This document shows, piece after piece, positions 30,914-39,081 of a DNA stretch of 43,466 bases. The notes beneath the pieces were generated by a model, which searched no databases, was not told the origin of the DNA, and saw nothing but the letters and a program-made list of their open reading frames with translations. The position numbers and the translations under genes are program-made. Within the stretch, counting starts at the first letter, position 1. Each line of letters starts with the position of its first letter. Where the stretch lies: assembly GCA_016342585.1 (NCBI GenBank), contig JAEINK010000042.1, positions 1-43,466 of the forward strand. The letters are read 5' to 3'. This stretch comes from Spirochaetales bacterium (GTDB lineage Bacteria > Spirochaetota > Spirochaetia > UBA9216).

Positions 30914-32161
30914 ATGAATATTTACTGCGGAATAGATTTCGGAACGACGAATACAGTCGTATCCATTTGTGGAAAAAACGGACAGCTTGTGGACAGCTTT
31001 TCTATCTCTACCACCCTCTTTATTCCTGAAGAGAACCAGGGAATAACGAAGGTTTATATCGGTGATGAGGCTGTTGCCCATTATGAAGAGAATCGTCCCG
31101 GCAGGTATATCCACTCCATAAAGCGTTCCCTTTCAGATAAATATTTCAAGTACACGGTGATCAATCGAACCCGGGTGACGCTGGAGGAGCTTTTAGTGCT
31201 TTTCCTGACCGAACTTAAGAAGATGATCCATGCGCAGTGGTCAATTACCCCCGAGAATATTGTCCTCGGCAGACCGGTTAAATTTTCGGTTGATGGGGAG
31301 AGGGATAAGCTGGCGAAGAAAAGGCTTAAAAGTGGTTTTGAGATGGCCGGGTTTAAGGGGATAACACCCCTGGAGGAGCCTGTTGCGGCATCCCTCTGTT
31401 TTGAAAATTCTCTTACTGTTAATGATCGGAAGTTTCTTATTGTGGATCTGGGAGGAGGAACTTCCGACTTTACCCTTGTTTCCTACGATCCGGCAGGTGA
31501 AGGAATTGGAAAATACAAGATAAATGGTGTGGATGGTATCGATATAGGCGGTGATAATTTCGACGAGGATGTGATGTTAAGCACCTTGTCTCCCCAGCTA
31601 GGCAGTAGTGCCACCTATGAATCCTATGGGAATAGACTCCCCATGCCTGTTCATATCTACCGGGATATCTGTAAATGGAATAAGATTCGCTGGTACGATA
31701 AAAAGGACCTGGCACAGGAGTTTACCGATTATCAGTATAAATCCAGTGCTCCCGGTTCTATCAAAAAGCTGAAGCAGATTATTGAAAACAAACTTTCGCA
31801 GAAGATCCTTGAGAAGATTAGAATGGGAAAACATGAACTTGCGGGAGAGCAGCTTGTTCAGATTGATTTTGATGAGCATGAGTTGGAACTGCTTATGGAG
31901 CTGACCGAAGATCGTTTTGCAGAAATTATATCGGAAAAAACCGATCAGATTCTCGCCACTATGGGATCTGTCCTTGATCATAAATATCAGGATGTGGATA
32001 AGGTTATTCTGACAGGGGGAACATCCAAGGTGAGCGATATACAGACAAGGGTCCGGGGGGTGTTTTCCTCCGGGAAGGTTCTTCAGGATAAGGATTTCTA
32101 CAACAGTATTTCCAAAGGGCTTGCCCTTTATGCCTACTACAATGATATTAAAATTGTCTGA
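30914..32161 (+). CDS. Hsp70-family ATPase without a substrate-binding domain
   Basis: A 415-residue protein of the Hsp70/actin fold. It has phosphate 1 CGIDFGTTNTVVSI near the N-terminus, phosphate 2 IVDLGGGTSDFTLVSYD near residue 180, and the adenosine motif VILTGGTSKVSDI near 370. The 380-residue ATPase core is nearly the whole protein, and the classic substrate-binding domain and C-terminal lid are absent, as in YegD-type proteins. It may act as an ATPase switch on partner proteins rather than as a general chaperone. It runs on the same strand as the acetyltransferase and is convergent with the acetoin/pyruvate operon. Confidence 0.85.
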   Translation: MNIYCGIDFGTTNTVVSICGKNGQLVDSFSISTTLFIPEENQGITKVYIGDEAVAHYEENRPGRYIHSIKRSLSDKYFKYTVINRTRVTLEELLVLFLTELKKMIHAQWSITPENIVLGRPVKFSVDGERDKLAKKRLKSGFEMAGFKGITPLEEPVAASLCFENSLTVNDRKFLIVDLGGGTSDFTLVSYDPAGEGIGKYKINGVDGIDIGGDNFDEDVMLSTLSPQLGSSATYESYGNRLPMPVHIYRDICKWNKIRWYDKKDLAQEFTDYQYKSSAPGSIKKLKQIIENKLSQKILEKIRMGKHELAGEQLVQIDFDEHELELLMELTEDRFAEIISEKTDQILATMGSVLDHKYQDVDKVILTGGTSKVSDIQTRVRGVFSSGKVLQDKDFYNSISKGLALYAYYNDIKIV

Positions 32162-32184
32162 TGAAATTGAACCTATCTAAGAAC

Positions 32185-33120
32185 TTAGCTTAAGATTCTT
32201 AAAGCGGCAGATTCATCTGTAATAAGAGTTGTGATAAGACCTCCGGTCAGGGCTGCCTTGATGGCTTCCGCCTTTTCCGATCCGCAGGCAATTCCTATCC
32301 GTTCCTTAATGCCAACCAGATTCTTGAATTCAATTCCGATTATCCTGTGGTTTACAGGGTGATCGAGCATTTTACCATCCTTGTCGTAACTGTACCCGCA
32401 GATATGTCCTACAGCACCGGCCTTAAGCGTGTCCTCGGCTTCCGCCCGATTCATAAATCCCGCTTTCACCAGGGCTGATTTATCCGGGTCGTTGGAGGAT
32501 AGACCCACAAATACAATATCCAGGTTACAGGTCCTGTCCAGGGCCTCTTTTATCCCCGGCTCGGCTATGAGCATATTTTTCAGGGTGACATTATTAACCA
32601 GAACCGGACACTGCATAGGGTAGTACCGGGCATTCAGGAGTCTTGAGAGTTCCCGTGCAAGGTTCGCCCCGTCATACTGGGGGTTGCTTGCCCCAAGGCC
32701 ACCCATGAGCTGAACTACACTGGTATCGACCACATTCTGATGATTTAAATGATTCACCATCTGAAAGAGGGAGGTTCCCCAGGCAATTCCCACATTCATG
32801 CCATCAGAGGTAATAGAGGAGGCAAAGGAGGCCGCCTCGGCACCCGCACTGCTTAAGGTCGCCGAAGGATCCTCGTTGGAGGCGACGATAATCGCCCCTT
32901 TTAATCCGAACCGGTTGCAGAGGCGGTTGGCAAGTTCCCTGGAAAAGCCGGAACTTTCCTTTATCCTTATTTCAACTATTCCCTCTTCCTTGCACTGCTT
33001 AAGGATGTTGGAAACAGTCGGCCGGGAGATATTATACTCTTTGGCGATCTCCTGCTGTGAGTGTTCATCAATGTAATAGCGTCTTGCTATTTCTATTAAA
33101 TATTCCCGGCTCCTCTGCAT
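32185..33120 (-). CDS. SorC/DeoR-type transcriptional regulator of the dehydrogenase operon
   Basis: A 311-residue regulator with an N-terminal helix-turn-helix (SQQEIAKEYNISRPTVSNILKQC, about residues 22-45) and a C-terminal sugar-binding domain of the SorC/DeoR group (VGIAWGTSLFQMV, VVQLMGGLG, and G-x-x-x-I-C-G segments). Members bind phosphorylated sugars or small metabolites. It lies 9 bases after the E3 gene on the same strand, as the final gene of the E1alpha-E1beta-E2-E3 operon. The operon promoter has two perfect ACATATGT palindromes that are likely targets. The ligand is unknown. Confidence 0.88.
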   Translation of the reverse strand: MQRSREYLIEIARRYYIDEHSQQEIAKEYNISRPTVSNILKQCKEEGIVEIRIKESSGFSRELANRLCNRFGLKGAIIVASNEDPSATLSSAGAEAASFASSITSDGMNVGIAWGTSLFQMVNHLNHQNVVDTSVVQLMGGLGASNPQYDGANLARELSRLLNARYYPMQCPVLVNNVTLKNMLIAEPGIKEALDRTCNLDIVFVGLSSNDPDKSALVKAGFMNRAEAEDTLKAGAVGHICGYSYDKDGKMLDHPVNHRIIGIEFKNLVGIKERIGIACGSEKAEAIKAALTGGLITTLITDESAALRILS

Positions 33121-33129
33121 ATTCTTCCT

Positions 33130-34557
33130 CTAATTATTCACCGGCGGCAGATGGATACATTTATCCAGACAGTCTGCTGCGGCTTCCATGAAAGCCTCTG
33201 AGACTGTCGGGTGACCATGGATAATTTCGGATACTTCATGTACCGTTATCTCCATGGCCATCAAGGCTGCCGCCTCATTGATTATTTCCGATGCACCGTG
33301 TCCTGCGATATGAACACCCAGAATCTCACCGTAGGTTCGTTCTGCAATTACCTTCACAAATCCTTCCGGGGCTCCTGCAGCCAGGGCTCTTCCGTTGGCC
33401 GAAAGGGGGAAGGTGCCAACACTTATTTCGTGTTTTTCCCCTGCTTCCGCTTCGGTCATTCCTACACTGGCGACTTCAGGAATCGAGTATACCACCGATG
33501 GGACAAAACGCATATCCGCTTTTTCCCTGCCTTTGCAGTTTTTCACACCGGCATAGGCTGCTGCATTAACGGCGGCAACTTCACCCATCTTAAAGGCTGC
33601 GTGGGCGAGCATTTTGCGTCCGTTCACATCGCCCGGGGCGTAGATACCGGCGACCGAAGTCTTCATCTCATCGTCTACCGTGATTTTCCCCCGCTCGGTC
33701 TCTATTGCGGATCCCTCAATACAGGAAAGGTCTGATTTTCGTCCTATTGATAGAAGCGCCCGGTCTGCCTCTACTGTTTCACCGCTGCCCAGGGTCAGGT
33801 TGACTCCGGATGTGGTCTCTTCAAACTTTTCGAGCTTTATTCCCGTTTTAACGTCGACTCCCTTTTTCTTAAGAGACTTAAGGACAATGTCCGATGCTTC
33901 TTTTTCCATAAAGGGGAGGATGGTTTTCTCAAGCTCGACGATGGTTACCTTACTGCCGAAGGCGGCAAATATCATGGCCATTTCGACCCCGATTACTCCC
34001 CCACCGATTATGGCAAGTCTTTCTGGAACCGACTGGATATCCAGGATATCATCACTTGTCAGGACTCTATCACTTTCCACCCCCGGGATGGGAAGTTTTA
34101 CGACTTCCGAACCTCCCGCAAGGATGACGGCCCCTGTTTTAAGGGTTTTTAGTACGGTTCCACTGGACGGATCTTTTACTAATACTTCATTAGCGGATTT
34201 TGCTGTACCTGTCCCTTTGAAAATTTCCACATTGTTGGCTTTAAGGAGCATTCCAATCCCACCGGTAAGTTTCTTCACAACCTTGTTTTTAGCCTTAACA
34301 GCCCCGGGCATATCCATATGAAAGGTGGTGCTTTCAAGGTTTATTCCCCGGCCGGCGGCTTCGGCCATCTCGTAGATGAACTCCGCACTTTTAATGAAAT
34401 TCTTTGTGGGTATACAGCCTCTGTTAAGGCATGTTCCACCAACAGTATCCTTTTCAACCAGTCCTGTTTTTGCACCCAACTGGGCGGCTTTTATGGCGGC
34501 AACATAACCGGCGGGACCACCGCCGATTACGATTATATCAAATTTTGTCTCTTCCAC
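33130..34557 (-). CDS. lpdA: Dihydrolipoamide dehydrogenase (E3)
   Basis: A 475-residue FAD/NAD(P)-disulfide oxidoreductase. It has an N-terminal VIGGGPAGYVAAIKAAQLGA FAD loop, the redox disulfide GGTCLNRGCIPTK (two cysteines four residues apart), an NAD loop AIIGGGVIGVEMA, IYAPGDV, and a C-terminal HGHPTVSEA histidine-glutamate pair. It reoxidises dihydrolipoyl groups of E2 and reduces NAD. It has no N-terminal lipoyl domain. It follows the E2 gene by 9 bases, and all four components of the complex are in a single operon. Confidence 0.95.
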   Translation of the reverse strand: MEETKFDIIVIGGGPAGYVAAIKAAQLGAKTGLVEKDTVGGTCLNRGCIPTKNFIKSAEFIYEMAEAAGRGINLESTTFHMDMPGAVKAKNKVVKKLTGGIGMLLKANNVEIFKGTGTAKSANEVLVKDPSSGTVLKTLKTGAVILAGGSEVVKLPIPGVESDRVLTSDDILDIQSVPERLAIIGGGVIGVEMAMIFAAFGSKVTIVELEKTILPFMEKEASDIVLKSLKKKGVDVKTGIKLEKFEETTSGVNLTLGSGETVEADRALLSIGRKSDLSCIEGSAIETERGKITVDDEMKTSVAGIYAPGDVNGRKMLAHAAFKMGEVAAVNAAAYAGVKNCKGREKADMRFVPSVVYSIPEVASVGMTEAEAGEKHEISVGTFPLSANGRALAAGAPEGFVKVIAERTYGEILGVHIAGHGASEIINEAAALMAMEITVHEVSEIIHGHPTVSEAFMEAAADCLDKCIHLPPVNN

Positions 34558-34566
34558 ATTTATCTC

Positions 34567-35925
34567 CTAGGCGAGTATGGTAAGTGGTGCTTCAAGGAAA
34601 TCCTTGACGGTCTTAATAAATACCGCCGCTTCGGCTCCATCGACAACCCTGTGATCGAAGGTTAGGCTTAAACCCATAATCTTTCTATTCACGATCTCAC
34701 CGTCAATCATCTTGAGCTGATCTTCAATAGCGCATACACCCATGATACCCGCTTCAGGCTGATTTATAATCGGTGTAAAGGCTGTAATACCGAACATGCC
34801 AACATTGGATACGGTAAAAGTCCCTCCTTCCATATCTTCAGCCTGAAGTTTTCCGGCTCTACCTTTGTCTGCTACTTCCTTTGCTGCGGCGGAAAATCCG
34901 GAAATTGAATACATATCCGCGTCTTTAATTACCGGTACGAGCAATCCCCTGGGGGTTGCAACTGCCATTCCAAGGTTAATTCTGCCCTTGTAGAGTAGTC
35001 TTGTTCCATCCAGGCTGGCATTCATCCTCGGATTAAGCCTTAAAGCTCTGGCTGTGGCAAGCATTACAAAATCATTGATGGAAATAGAACCGTCAAGTGA
35101 AGTATTCAAACTCTTTCGCATTGAAAGCAGTTCTGTCACATCGGCTTTTGTGTTTTCAGTTACAACAGGAATTTCAGAATGACTCTGGAACATCCTTTTG
35201 CCGGTTATCTTCTGAATTCCCGTGAGATCGACATATTTATCTTCATAGTCGGGAGCGAAATCTTCCGGAATTGTCTTCGAGATATTTTTCATAAGAGATA
35301 GATCGGATTTGAAGATCTTGCTGCCATGACCTGTACCGGAGACAGCATTAAGGGAGATGCCCTTATCCGCGGCGATTTTGGCGGCGAGGGGAGTGACTGC
35401 TGTTTTCTTCGCGGTGAGAACATCTTTCTCTCTTACTTCACCATAATTCCCGCTGGGTTTTACCTCGGTAAGGCTTATTCCCCTTTCCCCGGATATTCGT
35501 CTTGCCGCAGGGGTCGCCCTGACTCTGTCACCAATCATGTCTGCATCATTTAATGTCTGATTAGCTCCAGTCACTGCTGCTACGGTTGTAGACCTGTCTG
35601 CTGAACTGGAGGCCTCCGAACCGGGAGCATCCGAAGTTGCTTCGGCCTCAACGGCCAGGGGAGCTTCTTCTTCGGGTAGTGTTTCTCCGGGTTCGCCAAT
35701 CCATGCAATGGTCTTAACAACCGGAACTGTAGTTCCGGCAGGGTAGAGTATCTTCAGGAGGGTTCCGTCGTAATCGGATTCAAGTTCCATTGTGGATTTA
35801 TCTGTCTCTATTTCGGCAACGACATCGCCTTTTTTAATCAGATCTCCCTCGTTCTTGAACCATTCAATTATGATGCCCTCTTCCATGGCCATGCCGGTTT
35901 TCGGCATTATTATTTTTTCAGCCAT
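34567..35925 (-). CDS. acoC: Dihydrolipoamide acyltransferase (E2) with two peripheral-subunit-binding domains
   Basis: A 452-residue E2. The lipoyl domain (about 1-77) carries the lipoyl lysine K43 in ETDKSTMELES. Two peripheral-subunit-binding domains follow: ATPAARRISGERGISL near 138 and VTPLAAKIAADKGISL near 176. The catalytic domain (about 225-452) ends in SLTFDHRVVDGA with the catalytic His and Asp. A flexible Ala/Ser-rich linker separates the lipoyl domain. It transfers the acyl group (acetyl) from lipoate to CoA. It lies in the operon between E1beta (9 bases upstream) and E3. Acetoin dehydrogenase and pyruvate dehydrogenase E2 are hard to tell apart by sequence. I favour acetoin on E1alpha features. 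Confidence 0.87.
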   Translation of the reverse strand: MAEKIIMPKTGMAMEEGIIIEWFKNEGDLIKKGDVVAEIETDKSTMELESDYDGTLLKILYPAGTTVPVVKTIAWIGEPGETLPEEEAPLAVEAEATSDAPGSEASSSADRSTTVAAVTGANQTLNDADMIGDRVRATPAARRISGERGISLTEVKPSGNYGEVREKDVLTAKKTAVTPLAAKIAADKGISLNAVSGTGHGSKIFKSDLSLMKNISKTIPEDFAPDYEDKYVDLTGIQKITGKRMFQSHSEIPVVTENTKADVTELLSMRKSLNTSLDGSISINDFVMLATARALRLNPRMNASLDGTRLLYKGRINLGMAVATPRGLLVPVIKDADMYSISGFSAAAKEVADKGRAGKLQAEDMEGGTFTVSNVGMFGITAFTPIINQPEAGIMGVCAIEDQLKMIDGEIVNRKIMGLSLTFDHRVVDGAEAAVFIKTVKDFLEAPLTILA

Positions 35926-35934
35926 TATTTTCTC

Positions 35935-36915
35935 CTAAAGCAGGCTTTTTATTGCTGCTGTAATTTTTTCCTCGGTGGGAACAACCTGTGCTTCAAGGTT
36001 CGGGTTGTAGGGGATGGGAACATCCAGACCACCTAACCTTTTTACCGGTGCATCCAGATAGAAAAAGGCATCGCTGTCCACAACAACACTCACAAGCTCA
36101 CCACCAAATCCACCGGTCTGACAAGCTTCATGCACGATGAGTACCTTCCCTGTTTTCTTTGCGGAGTTAATCAGTGTCTCCTTATCAAGGGGGACAAGAG
36201 TTCTTATATCCACAACTTCAACATCAACACCCTCTTTGGCAAGATCTTCCGCCACTTTCAGGCTTCGCTGTACCATTCGACCGTAGGTTATGATAGTAAC
36301 GTCTTTGCCTTCTCTTTTAATATCTGCTTTTCCGAGGGGAATAATGTAATCATCATCTACCTCTGGTACTTCACCCTTTGTTCGATAAAGGAGTTTCTGC
36401 TCCAGGAATACAACCGGGTTGTTGTCTCTGATCGAAGCCTTAAGAAGACCTTTGGCGTCGTAGGGAGTCGATGGGATTACAACTTTGAGTCCCGGAACGT
36501 GGGCCACCCAGGCTTCAAGGCTCTGACTGTGCTGTTCTGCCGCACCGGTTCCTGAACCACCCGGAGCTCTTAATACCATGGGGACTGATCCCTGGCCTCC
36601 GAACTGGAATCTGTTTTTGGCGGCCTGATTGGCAAGCTGCTCCATGGCAAGGGTCATGAAATCACTGAACATGATCTCAACAATAGTTCTTAGACCTGTC
36701 ATGGATGCACCGGCGGCACATCCTGTTATGGCCAATTCGGTAATCGGGGTGTCGAGAACCCTCTCAGGACCGAATTCTTCATACATTCCCCGGGAAACTC
36801 CGAAAGCCCCACCATAAACACCGACATCTTCACCCATAAAAATAAGGTTTTTCTCCCGGCGCATCTCCTCGCTCATTGCTTCATTTAAAGCCTGTGCATA
36901 TGTTATTTCTCTCAT
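35935..36915 (-). CDS. acoB: E1 beta subunit of a thiamine-diphosphate 2-oxoacid/acetoin dehydrogenase
   Basis: A 326-residue E1beta subunit. The visible family segments are [67 protein letters not shown], and [15 protein letters not shown] near the C-terminus. With E1alpha it forms the heterotetramer that decarboxylates or cleaves the substrate on thiamine diphosphate. It is separated from E1alpha by 55 bases with two perfect hairpins, and it has a GGAG ribosome binding site. Confidence 0.92.
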   Translation of the reverse strand: MREITYAQALNEAMSEEMRREKNLIFMGEDVGVYGGAFGVSRGMYEEFGPERVLDTPITELAITGCAAGASMTGLRTIVEIMFSDFMTLAMEQLANQAAKNRFQFGGQGSVPMVLRAPGGSGTGAAEQHSQSLEAWVAHVPGLKVVIPSTPYDAKGLLKASIRDNNPVVFLEQKLLYRTKGEVPEVDDDYIIPLGKADIKREGKDVTIITYGRMVQRSLKVAEDLAKEGVDVEVVDIRTLVPLDKETLINSAKKTGKVLIVHEACQTGGFGGELVSVVVDSDAFFYLDAPVKRLGGLDVPIPYNPNLEAQVVPTEEKITAAIKSLL

Positions 36916-36930
36916 TATATTCTCCTATTT

Positions 36931-36970
36931 AGTTTTCGAAGAAAACTGGGGAGGAACGGTTTACCGTTCC
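36931..36970 (-). promoter_or_regulatory. Twin hairpins between E1alpha and E1beta genes
   Basis: Two perfect hairpins fill most of the 55-base gap: GGAACGGT with ACCGTTCC (36953-36970, 2-base loop) and AGTTTTC with GAAAACT (36931-36947, 3-base loop). They carry no T run, so they look like RNA processing or stability elements rather than terminators. Confidence 0.6.
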
Positions 36971-37930
36971 TTAGTCCGCATATACATCATCAAAGATGTT
37001 TTCGATTTTGGGTTCGGGACTTTTTTCCGCGAAATCAACCGCATTCTTGATATCTGTCACTGCCTGAATATCAAGTTTATCAAGTTCCGCTTCGGTCATT
37101 ATCTTATTTTCAAGAATGTACTCTCTATGCCGCTTTATGGGGCATTTTACCTTCCACTCGGCAACTTCATCCTTTGACCTGTAAAGCTGTGCGTCACTCT
37201 TGGAATGACCCATCCATCTATAGGTGTTCAGGACCATAAGCATAGGGCCGTTTTCAAGAACGTATTTTTTGGCCTTTTCGGTTTCTTCATATATGTTGAC
37301 AACATCATTGCCGTCTAATGCTATCCCCTTCATACCGTAACTTGTGGCTCTTATGGAAATATCTTCGATGTTCATGGATTTATTGATATGGGTGGACATT
37401 CCGTAGTAATTGTTTGTGCAGACAAAAAGAACCGGCAGCTTCCATACCGAGGCAAGGTTTAAGGATTCATGGAAAGCACCTTCATTTGAAGCACCATCTC
37501 CGAAAAAACATACAGTTATGTTGTTTTCTTTATTGTATTTCTGTTTAAGAGCTGCACCGGTAGCGATGGGGAGTCCCCCTCCTACAACTCCGTTTGCGCC
37601 AAGACTTCCTACGGAGAAGTCGGCGATATGCATACACCCACCCTTTCCTTTGCAGTATCCTGTCTCTTTTCCAAGAAATTCGGCCATCATACGGTTTATA
37701 TCCATATTCTTACCAATGCCCTGGTTGTGCCCTCTGTGGGTCTGGAGGATATAATCTTCAACTTCAAGCGCAGAACAAACTCCTACTCCTGTTGCTTCTT
37801 CTCCGATACAGAAATGGGCTGTTCCATGGACCTTTCCTTCAATAAAAAGTCTTGCGGCAGTCTCTTCAAAATTCCTGGTCTGTACCATTTTCAGATACAG
37901 TTCCTTATGCTTTTCTTTTGACAGCTTCAC
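36971..37930 (-). CDS. acoA: E1 alpha subunit (acetoin dehydrogenase-type)
   Basis: A 319-residue E1alpha of the thiamine-diphosphate dehydrogenase family. The thiamine motif is FFGDGASNEGAFHESLNLASVW with the terminal asparagine. Other segments are EGKVHGTAHFCIGEEA, ILQTHRGHNQGIGK, KGKGGCMHIAD and TNNYYGMSTH. The THRGH form matches acetoin dehydrogenase AcoA more closely than the TYRDH form of PdhA. The substrate is therefore probably acetoin, but pyruvate is not excluded. It is the first gene of the five-gene operon and has a GGAGG ribosome binding site. Confidence 0.88.
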   Translation of the reverse strand: MKLSKEKHKELYLKMVQTRNFEETAARLFIEGKVHGTAHFCIGEEATGVGVCSALEVEDYILQTHRGHNQGIGKNMDINRMMAEFLGKETGYCKGKGGCMHIADFSVGSLGANGVVGGGLPIATGAALKQKYNKENNITVCFFGDGASNEGAFHESLNLASVWKLPVLFVCTNNYYGMSTHINKSMNIEDISIRATSYGMKGIALDGNDVVNIYEETEKAKKYVLENGPMLMVLNTYRWMGHSKSDAQLYRSKDEVAEWKVKCPIKRHREYILENKIMTEAELDKLDIQAVTDIKNAVDFAEKSPEPKIENIFDDVYAD

Positions 37931-37990
37931 TCTTTTCCTCCTGTCAATATTTGGTTTTTGTTTAGTCGAGTTAACTATAGCAAAGAAAAT

Positions 37991-38033
37991 AACATATGTA
38001 AAGTATAATTATTCTAATAAACATATGTAAAAA
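37991..38033 (-). promoter_or_regulatory. Promoter with paired palindromic operators of the dehydrogenase operon
   Basis: Two copies of ACATATGT (37992-37999 and 38021-38028, 29 bases centre to centre) sit in matching TTTACATATGTT contexts on the minus strand. TTTACA in the upstream copy is 18 bases from a TATACT -10 box. TTTACA in the second copy is 17 bases from TATAGT. Tandem promoters whose -35 regions lie inside the palindromes would suit control by the SorC-type regulator. Confidence 0.65.
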
Positions 38034-38062
38034 TATGTGAGAGTGGTAGAATGGTGAAATCC

Positions 38063-38119
38063 GATCACTTCAACGTGATCATAAGCTTGCTGTCATTAAC
38101 TATAAATTTGCAGCGAGCT
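38063..38119. other. Two adjacent hairpins in the gap between the epimerase and the dehydrogenase promoter
   Basis: GATCAC (38063-38068) pairs with GTGATC (38075-38080). AGCTTGCTG (38084-38092) pairs with CAGCGAGCT (38111-38119), with one G.U. No T run follows on either strand. This may be a weak terminator of the epimerase gene or an operator region. Confidence 0.35.
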
Positions 38120-38139
38120 ATAAAATATTGTTAGATTAT

Positions 38140-39015
38140 TTAGTCCAGAATTATTCTATATCCGGCCTTAAAAATACCTGAAGGTTCAAGGTTGATTATT
38201 CCCTCTTTATTCTCTATTTCCCCGGGATCGCCTTCAGTTGAATCTACGCCGTACCAGGGTTCCAGACATATAAAAGGGGCATCCGTTTTTGGTTTTTTCC
38301 ATATACCAAAGTGTGTGAATCCGGGGAATTCCAGGGTAATCTTTTTTCCTGTTGAATCTTTCTTTTCCATGGTTAATCTGCTGGATTCAAGATCCCGGAA
38401 GATAAGAGCACCATCATCGAAAAGTTCATGAGTAAGAGAAATTCTATCACTATTCTCAAGGCAGGGTGCGGTTTTGCCGGTGAGGAGGTCTTTTTTCAAC
38501 AGCCGTTCCACATTTTCAACTTTTTCAAACTTTATCCGGTAATCCGATAAGTCTGCTCCAGTCTCCAGAGGGCAGTTGAAGGCTGGATGGCCACCAATGG
38601 AGAAGGGCATAGTTTTATTGTCGAGATTGAAAACCTCGTATTCTACTTCAAGACAGTTGTCATGAATTGAATATATTACAGAAAGCTTGAAGTTGAAGGG
38701 ATAGATTTTCAGAGTCCCGGGAGTTGATTTCAGGTTGAATATGATTGAATTTGAATCCCGGCATTCCATTTCCCACTCACTCTTTCGGGCAAAGCCGTGA
38801 CTCTTCATTTTCCAGGTTTTTCCGTCAAGGAGGTATGAATCCTCGGGAAGCCCTCCAATAATAGGAAATAGAAGAGGAGATTGACCGATCCAGTGATCCG
38901 GGTGACCCTGCCAAAGGTATTCATGACCGTCGGCCGTAGTCATACTGGTAATTTCGGCTCCCAGTTCTTTTATCTCTACAGTAATTTTTGAATTGGAAAT
39001 TGCATGATTGCCCAT
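38140..39015 (-). CDS. Aldose 1-epimerase-like protein (LacX/mutarotase family)
   Basis: A 291-residue protein of the galactose mutarotase superfamily. Characteristic stretches are LWQGHPDHWIGQSPLLFPIIGGL (written here as the family WQG-x-PxxW-x-x-SPxLFP pattern), KSHGFARKSEW, the IGGHPAFNCPL segment near residue 141 that carries the catalytic His, and FICLEPWYGVDS near 248. The family interconverts alpha and beta anomers of sugars. LacX-type members have no proven sugar. It has its own promoter (TATAAT at 39053-39058 on the minus strand) and a GGAGG ribosome binding site. Confidence 0.87.
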   Translation of the reverse strand: MGNHAISNSKITVEIKELGAEITSMTTADGHEYLWQGHPDHWIGQSPLLFPIIGGLPEDSYLLDGKTWKMKSHGFARKSEWEMECRDSNSIIFNLKSTPGTLKIYPFNFKLSVIYSIHDNCLEVEYEVFNLDNKTMPFSIGGHPAFNCPLETGADLSDYRIKFEKVENVERLLKKDLLTGKTAPCLENSDRISLTHELFDDGALIFRDLESSRLTMEKKDSTGKKITLEFPGFTHFGIWKKPKTDAPFICLEPWYGVDSTEGDPGEIENKEGIINLEPSGIFKAGYRIILD

Positions 39016-39052
39016 GGCGATCCTCCGGTGATTCTGATTACACTATGGGCAT

Positions 39053-39081
39053 ATTATATAATGTATTCTATTCTTTCTGCA
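39053..39081 (-). promoter_or_regulatory. Candidate promoter of the epimerase gene
   Basis: A consensus TATAAT on the minus strand (complement of 39053-39058) has a weak -35 17 bases upstream (TGCAGA, complement of 39076-39081). It overlaps the end of the tail-fibre-like gene. Confidence 0.55.

Noticed and set aside
33680..34321. A 213-codon antisense frame over the E3 gene
   Set aside because: It lies entirely within a clear dihydrolipoamide dehydrogenase and its translation is Ser/Pro/Thr-rich without any motif.
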